A stretch of 10,620 nucleotides of DNA. It comes from CALREA01 sp041674865 (lineage in GTDB: Bacteria > Patescibacteriota > Gracilibacteria > UBA1369 > UBA12463). Made by a program: the position numbers and the translations under genes. Positions within the stretch are counted from its first letter, which is position 1. The number at the start of each line of letters is the position of its first letter. Below are positions 6,187 through 10,620 of this stretch, one piece after another. The notes below the pieces were generated by a model, which saw only the letters and a program-made list of their open reading frames with translations, did no database searches and had not been told where the DNA came from. Location of the stretch: the NCBI GenBank assembly GCA_041674865.1, contig JBAYUX010000042.1, positions 1 to 10,620 on the forward strand. Reading direction: 5' to 3'.

Positions 6187-8061
6187 TTATTTTTCACTAC
6201 TTAGGGCGATTTCATCCTGGCGCATTCGTAAGTAAATGCCGAGAGCGGCTCCCTCTGGAGTCTCTAATAAATCTTCTACCTGATCGCGAGAAAGTTTGCG
6301 CTCGGTAATGAGCTCGCACATTGCCCACATAAAGCTGAGTGGCACCTGGCCTGGTCCAACGGATTTTGGTCCATTTTGTAAGGTATCTCCTACTTTTTTT
6401 GGGACTACTCCTCGAACATGTTTCGGTATGGAAGTATCCTTGAGATGCTTATACATCCAAGTTCCAACAGTTTCTGCTGTTCCTTTTCCTATGCCGAAAT
6501 CATCGAGTGTATTTTTTACACCACTTTCGAGCATTGCTGTTGCAACAACTCTCGCCGAAGTGTGGTCGTCCAGTCCGCTTTTTTGTAAAAATGCGTACAT
6601 CCTGATGTATGTCGGAATATGATCTTGATCGATGTGGAGTCCGCTGAAGTCGTAGTTTGCGAGAAATGCTTCGTCAATCCCTCCGTGCAATACGATGTCT
6701 GATGCGATCGCCTGCACCTGTAATCCGCGATTTGCAAAACTTATATCTTTCAAAGAGAGGTCCTTTCGATTTGGAAATGTGAGATCTGGCAATCGCTTTC
6801 CAATATCTGAATTTTCCAATGATGAAGGGTCTCGTAAGACATGAGCGATTTGCTGGGTTGTTACATCCTTTACTGCCTCTGGATAAAGAGTTATGACGGC
6901 TTGTGCGGTTGAGGCAGAGATGTATCCGTCTGCTCTAATTGGTGACTTTTCTTTATTCTGTTGTGCTTTTCGAATGGCAAACTGCACTGCCCCCATATAC
7001 TGAACGGAAAGATCTGTATTGTATGCTGAATCTATGGCGATTTGACCAGGAGAACCGATTCTAAAATGAGAGTTCTGTAATTTTAGATCGTCTGAAATTG
7101 GAGTTTTATCAACAATTGCTTCGATGAGTTTTTTGTAATTTGCTTTTTCTGACACTCGTCCGGGCGCATTGATTGAAAGAATAATCCTCTTAAATTCTTC
7201 ACACATCTGTCCAAAATTTCCTAACGCTGTTCCGTCCTGGTGCTGCGAGTGAAAAAGAATGTCAGAAGATTTTCCTTCCATAACTACCTGAAGGGCATCG
7301 GCAAGAATTCGCTCACTACGGGCCTCTTTCACATCCCAATCAAATGACGCAATGCTCCATGTGCGTGCCTCAATGCCATGCTCTTGAGCATATTTCATAA
7401 ATGGTCGCTCGATTATATCCGATGTTCCGGCGCCATACGGTGGACGGATATGCTTTACATGAAAATCTAATTTTCCAGTGGCGATTTGCATTATTTTTTC
7501 GAATAACTGCAAATCTCTTTCGAAATCTTCCTTATCCTGAGACTGCATATGCTTAGGACTTTCTGGTTGCGAATGAGTCATTCCATGATAACCAATTTCA
7601 TAGCCATGATCGATCATTTCCTTTGCAATTGCGCACATCTCAGGATCGAGAATTTTTCTTAGATGATCTTCGTTTTCCAAAAGATCACTTTCGCTGTACA
7701 CAGTTCCACTTTTGAAAAATCGCTCTCCGACATAATAAAAAATTGGATTTTTAAATGGGAGCTCTTTGAGCTTTTCTGCTATTAATCTGTCGTTTCTATG
7801 AGGACCATCGTCAAATGTTGGCTGTACGGAAGACAATGGATGTGGCACCGAAGATGGCCATTCTATGCGGCTTTCTTCACTTTTATCTTTGCTGCGTTCG
7901 TGATGAAATCCAAATGCACGTAGTGGTAGCTGACTTCTTGTTTCTGAAGATGTTTCATCTATGAGACGATGCTCCGTCGGCTCTGGTATTGGCTTGGGCT
8001 GATCGGCTGTGAAGCCGGCCATGAGCGCGAGCGTCGCTGCTGATTTTTTGAAGAAGTTCAT
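6187..8061 (-). CDS. Exported NodB polysaccharide deacetylase with PG-binding-like and lysozyme-like parts
   Basis: This 624-residue exported protein is probably a peptidoglycan enzyme. The N-terminus (MNFFKKSAATLALMAGF) is a signal peptide or anchor without a clear cleavage site. The NodB deacetylase domain (about 75-330) has all usual motifs: TFDDG with Asp84/Asp85, metal-binding His159 and His163 (HGMTH), RPPYG (206-210), FDWD (240-243) and LFHSQH with His271. Around 345-400 a stretch resembles a peptidoglycan-binding domain ('Q-F-A-I-R-K-A-Q ... ADGYISASTAQAV', Asp378, Thr385). The C-terminal 130 residues look lysozyme-like, with a candidate catalytic Glu512 (AMLESG) and SVGPGQV (567-573), recalling the 'ES...GxxQ' pattern of transglycosylases and of the DUF1615 group. 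Acting together, the parts would N-deacetylate and cut glycan strands. The gene starts 18 nt after the GH3 stop without a Shine-Dalgarno site, so the two are likely co-transcribed. The NodB call is firm; the lysozyme-like call is tentative. Confidence 0.92.
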   Translation of the reverse strand: MNFFKKSAATLALMAGFTADQPKPIPEPTEHRLIDETSSETRSQLPLRAFGFHHERSKDKSEESRIEWPSSVPHPLSSVQPTFDDGPHRNDRLIAEKLKELPFKNPIFYYVGERFFKSGTVYSESDLLENEDHLRKILDPEMCAIAKEMIDHGYEIGYHGMTHSQPESPKHMQSQDKEDFERDLQLFEKIMQIATGKLDFHVKHIRPPYGAGTSDIIERPFMKYAQEHGIEARTWSIASFDWDVKEARSERILADALQVVMEGKSSDILFHSQHQDGTALGNFGQMCEEFKRIILSINAPGRVSEKANYKKLIEAIVDKTPISDDLKLQNSHFRIGSPGQIAIDSAYNTDLSVQYMGAVQFAIRKAQQNKEKSPIRADGYISASTAQAVITLYPEAVKDVTTQQIAHVLRDPSSLENSDIGKRLPDLTFPNRKDLSLKDISFANRGLQVQAIASDIVLHGGIDEAFLANYDFSGLHIDQDHIPTYIRMYAFLQKSGLDDHTSARVVATAMLESGVKNTLDDFGIGKGTAETVGTWMYKHLKDTSIPKHVRGVVPKKVGDTLQNGPKSVGPGQVPLSFMWAMCELITERKLSRDQVEDLLETPEGAALGIYLRMRQDEIALSSEK

Positions 8062-8079
8062 AATTTACTTTGTAGTGGC

Positions 8080-9924
8080 TTATAACGACGTTCCGAGAAT
8101 TTGATCCCGAGCCTTCTTGGCTGTATTTTTGTAAACTACTTCTCTTTCTCCGGTAATTGGATTTGTTCTCGTTTCACGTGATAAAAGACCGAGACTTACC
8201 TTTGCGTCTAGGATTTTTTGTACACGATCATCAATTCCGTGAGCTGTTATATCGGGCGTTCCATCGTGATCGATGTCTTCATTGGTTTCAATTGCGTGCC
8301 TTACTCTTTCGACAATTTCCGGCATAGCACCTTTATTGTGAAGCATCATAGGAATTGTCACTCCAGCACTCAGTGCTCGCACAAAAAGCTCTCCGCTATC
8401 GTCACCATTCCCGCTCTCCCTCTCATGATTTGTAACGGCGCCCATCTTGAGATCGTCGGTAAAAATAATTCCATTAAATCCGAGGTTCTGCTGAAGACGC
8501 TTTGTTATCATTCCTCTGTGGAGCGTTCCTGGTGTCTGCGGATTTGTAAAATTTTGCGCATGTCCAACCATTATGCCACTCACCCTATCTGTTCGGAAAA
8601 ATCTTGAAGAGAATGTCTCTGGATCTATGCCATTTTTTTTCAAAAGCGTATTGAGTTTTGCGTGACAATTCTCCAGCTCTTCTTCTGCTTTTTTAACGTC
8701 ACCATCGCTTCGCTTTCTCGCATCGACGATAGTTTCCCAATATTTCACATCGAGGAGAATTCGCCTTAATGCTGCATCAAATGGAAACGCCTGTGGATGC
8801 AATCCAGTTGTAAATAATCTTCCTTCGATAGCATTTTGGAATGGCAACACGCTTCCATCTCGCCCTTCCATATCAGTCACCTTTTGCTTCTCGTCTTCAT
8901 GCGGATTGATTTGCATCATACCCGTTCCTACGAAGTGCTTTGGTACGATGAGTGTATGCGCTGCATCCTGCTCTTCCTGAAAGCCTTTGATAAAGAAAAA
9001 TGAAAGCGACATAACAGTATGAATCTTGTTACCATACGTCTCGTCATTTTTTGCTGCAAAAGAATCTCCATCTTTATCAGTCACGAGATCCATGACCGGT
9101 GAAAAGTTGATATTTACGCCAACTGCCTTGCAAATTCGAGATATGGCAGCTCCGTATTCCATCATCTTTTTTCGAAACTCATATCGCTCTTCATTGGTTT
9201 TACATTTCTCGAATGCACTACCAAGATCCTCCTGAGTTGGAAGTTCGATATTATGTTTTTTTGCGAGCTGAATGAATTCGGCTGGTACTCCAAATTTCGC
9301 AGCTTGATCTCGCGTAATTCCAAGGTGTCGAGTGTATCCACCAACAATATCCATTGAAATAAATGGAGGAATTTTTCCTTTTGAAAGTTGCTCAATTGCT
9401 GTCCTTCTGGCCTCCTGTAGACTTCGCGCATCCGATCGAAATATATGAATACCTCCAGTGACAGTATCCGATTTTAACCAGTCTGTAAGCCAGTCCGTGA
9501 AGTCTTCTGGAAGTGGTATTCTCTTATTCCCTACTAGATCTCTATTCACAATTCTATCTGTACGATCAGTGCCACGTGAACCATACATTGAGCTATGCAT
9601 GAGCTGCGCTACTTTTTCTTCAAGCGTAAGATCTTGCATCGTGAACTCCTCCCCATCATGCGGAAATGGAATGTCTACGACGTCTTTTCGAGTAGCCTTG
9701 TATCCAATAATCAATGGAAGAACGAGAAGGAGTGCGTTTCTTGCCCATCTTCCAACTTTTTTAATTCGAGGATCGGTTGATTTTGAGGCAGATTCAGGAG
9801 GAGGTGAGGTTAAAGTAGGATGAGCGGAAGGCGCAACCCCTTTCCCTTTGACCGCAGGTTTCCCTACCACGACAGGTGGCTTGGTTTCTTTTAGTTGAAT
9901 TTTTGAAACATCCGGATGTAACAT
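8080..9924 (-). CDS. Membrane-anchored GH3 (NagZ-like) glycoside hydrolase
   Basis: This 614-residue protein has a Pro/Lys-rich N-terminus, a membrane segment at about 61-76 (ARNALLLVLPLIIGY), then a GH3 domain starting with LTLEEKVAQLMHSSMYG. It probably removes beta-linked N-acetylhexosamine from wall fragments outside the membrane, unlike the cytoplasmic NagZ of Gram-negatives. Motifs seen are MDIVGGYTRH (Asp192, Arg199; family DQEGGRVQR), NINFSPVMDL, KHFVGTG (Lys329-His330) and the nucleophile region FTDDLKMGAV (Asp490). The His of the acid/base Asp-His pair is at 342, but the Asp is Asn340 (INPH for DSH). Between PFQNAI (to 366) and IMVGHA (from 451) sits an insert of about 75 residues with a coiled-coil-like part, absent in ordinary NagZ. 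ATG 9924 is chosen because a promoter abuts it; ATG 9987 would lie upstream of the promoter. It is the first gene of a probable operon with the NodB gene. Confidence 0.93.
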   Translation of the reverse strand: MLHPDVSKIQLKETKPPVVVGKPAVKGKGVAPSAHPTLTSPPPESASKSTDPRIKKVGRWARNALLLVLPLIIGYKATRKDVVDIPFPHDGEEFTMQDLTLEEKVAQLMHSSMYGSRGTDRTDRIVNRDLVGNKRIPLPEDFTDWLTDWLKSDTVTGGIHIFRSDARSLQEARRTAIEQLSKGKIPPFISMDIVGGYTRHLGITRDQAAKFGVPAEFIQLAKKHNIELPTQEDLGSAFEKCKTNEERYEFRKKMMEYGAAISRICKAVGVNINFSPVMDLVTDKDGDSFAAKNDETYGNKIHTVMSLSFFFIKGFQEEQDAAHTLIVPKHFVGTGMMQINPHEDEKQKVTDMEGRDGSVLPFQNAIEGRLFTTGLHPQAFPFDAALRRILLDVKYWETIVDARKRSDGDVKKAEEELENCHAKLNTLLKKNGIDPETFSSRFFRTDRVSGIMVGHAQNFTNPQTPGTLHRGMITKRLQQNLGFNGIIFTDDLKMGAVTNHERESGNGDDSGELFVRALSAGVTIPMMLHNKGAMPEIVERVRHAIETNEDIDHDGTPDITAHGIDDRVQKILDAKVSLGLLSRETRTNPITGEREVVYKNTAKKARDQILGTSL

Positions 9925-9933
9925 ATTGTGCTT

Positions 9934-9962
9934 ATAGTACATCTTTTTATACTTTTTGTCAA
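9934..9962 (-). promoter_or_regulatory. GH3 gene promoter giving a leaderless mRNA
   Basis: On the minus strand TTGACA (9962-9957) and TACTAT (9939-9934) are 17 nt apart. The -10 box ends 9 nt before the ATG at 9924, so the mRNA would have almost no leader. The same arrangement is seen at the rhodanese gene. Confidence 0.55.
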
Positions 9963-10000
9963 TTTTCAGCTTTGACTCCCTTGGCAATCCTTTGTAAAAT

Positions 10001-10029
10001 TTGCTTATATTCTTATTTTGTGTTATAAT
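10001..10029 (+). promoter_or_regulatory. Promoter of the right-edge gene
   Basis: TTGCTT (10001-10006) is followed after 17 nt by a perfect TATAAT (10024-10029) preceded by TGT, an extended -10. Transcription would start near 10036, about 30 nt before the ATG at 10067. It is divergent from the GH3 promoter, with about 38 nt between the two -35 boxes. Confidence 0.6.
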
Positions 10030-10066
10030 TTATCTGTATTTTAGCTTCAATTTCTCACGCTTTTAT

Positions 10067-10620
10067 ATGCCACCAGGCACACCTCCTCGAGGTCCAAATA
10101 TTTTACGACATATTGGTTACAGTGTGGCGGCGCCAGGTGCCGGAGCTGATATGTACGAGGGTCGGCCACGCATTACGACGCGTACCAAAAATCTTCAGGG
10201 AGGCGTGTGTTATCCAAAAAGTCTCGAAGGTCGAATGGAGGCGATTGTTGTTGATTATGAAAAAGATCAAGGCCTTGCTCGATATATCAATCAGATAGAG
10301 CAGTATGCAAATACTGTTTTTCACCAGATGAAATTGGCCGGTAGAGCTCCAAAATTTGAAGACTTACTTGGAATTATTGCGCGAAAAATTTTTGCGGATT
10401 TTCCATATTCATATCGAATGCTTGATAAGCGATATAGAGAAGCTGCGTATCCTTCTGGTGGGAAGGTTCATTTGGGTCGAATCATGGAAAAACAAGATAT
10501 GATTTGTCGGCATATGGCTCTGCTTTTTGGCTCTACTCTCGAACATTTACGCGATAAAAATAATCCTCACATGCGCATCCGTTCAGATACCGATGTTCGC
10601 TATGTTGCAGATACGCAATA
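10067..10620 (+). CDS. Putative EDR1/transglutaminase-like cysteine peptidase (partial)
   Basis: The frame opens at ATG 10067 and is still open at the window end, giving 184 residues of a longer protein. The N-terminal 45 residues are Pro/Gly-rich with no signal peptide. An alpha-helical region follows (MEAIVVDYEKDQGLARYINQ, then FEDLLGIIARKIF). At about 133-155 comes KVHLGRIMEKQDMICRHMALLFGSTLEHL. This resembles the 'G-x-CRH-RALLF' motif of the EDR1-type transglutaminase-like domain, in which the Cys (here Cys147) is catalytic. The His and Asp of the triad would lie beyond the window. Substrate and role are unknown; cleavage or cross-linking of a protein or peptide bond is possible. The leader has no Shine-Dalgarno site. 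It is divergent from the wall-enzyme genes, and whether it works with them cannot be told. Confidence 0.8.
   Translation, partial: MPPGTPPRGPNILRHIGYSVAAPGAGADMYEGRPRITTRTKNLQGGVCYPKSLEGRMEAIVVDYEKDQGLARYINQIEQYANTVFHQMKLAGRAPKFEDLLGIIARKIFADFPYSYRMLDKRYREAAYPSGGKVHLGRIMEKQDMICRHMALLFGSTLEHLRDKNNPHMRIRSDTDVRYVADTQ

Noticed and set aside
1..10620. UGA-recoded (Gracilibacteria-type) genetic code
   Set aside because: No in-frame TGA occurs in any supported gene, and the rhodanese ends at TGA at the family's normal C-terminus.

Overview
The window looks like a chromosomal piece of a small-genome bacterium, most likely of the Patescibacteria/CPR type; this placement is inference. The supporting points are short intergenic gaps, almost no Shine-Dalgarno sites, sigma70-like promoters with near-consensus -35/-10 boxes, several exported proteins of unknown role, a small secreted helical two-cysteine protein and an archaeal-type PurP. 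No gene has an in-frame TGA, and one gene appears to end in TGA, so the code looks standard (table 11) rather than the UGA-glycine code of Gracilibacteria.

Left part (1-4519), purine and housekeeping genes. The tail of a plus-strand gene (possibly purL, weak) is followed by two tandem promoter candidates and a full-length bifunctional purH. Two short minus-strand genes follow: a receiver-like (REC-like) small protein and a single-domain rhodanese, each with its own promoter. A plus-strand secreted helical protein ends in a clear intrinsic terminator. Next comes purP, an ATP-grasp FAICAR synthetase, behind a promoter that carries a perfect palindrome. PurH and PurP provide two separate chemistries (10-formyl-THF or formate/ATP) for the same AICAR formylation step.

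Right part (4535-9924), three minus-strand envelope genes read right to left. They are a membrane-anchored GH3 (NagZ-like) glycosidase, an exported multidomain protein (NodB deacetylase, peptidoglycan-binding-like segment, lysozyme-like end) only 18 nt downstream, and a membrane-anchored MORN-repeat protein. The MORN gene has its own TTGACA/TATAAT promoter overlapped by a perfect 11-bp inverted repeat. Together they look like a wall-remodelling locus acting outside the membrane, with the MORN protein as possible scaffold; this joint role is inference.

Right edge (10067-10620). A divergent plus-strand gene, cut by the window end, encodes a protein with a CRH motif resembling the EDR1/transglutaminase-like cysteine-peptidase fold. 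I saw no tRNA, rRNA, insertion sequence or CRISPR array.
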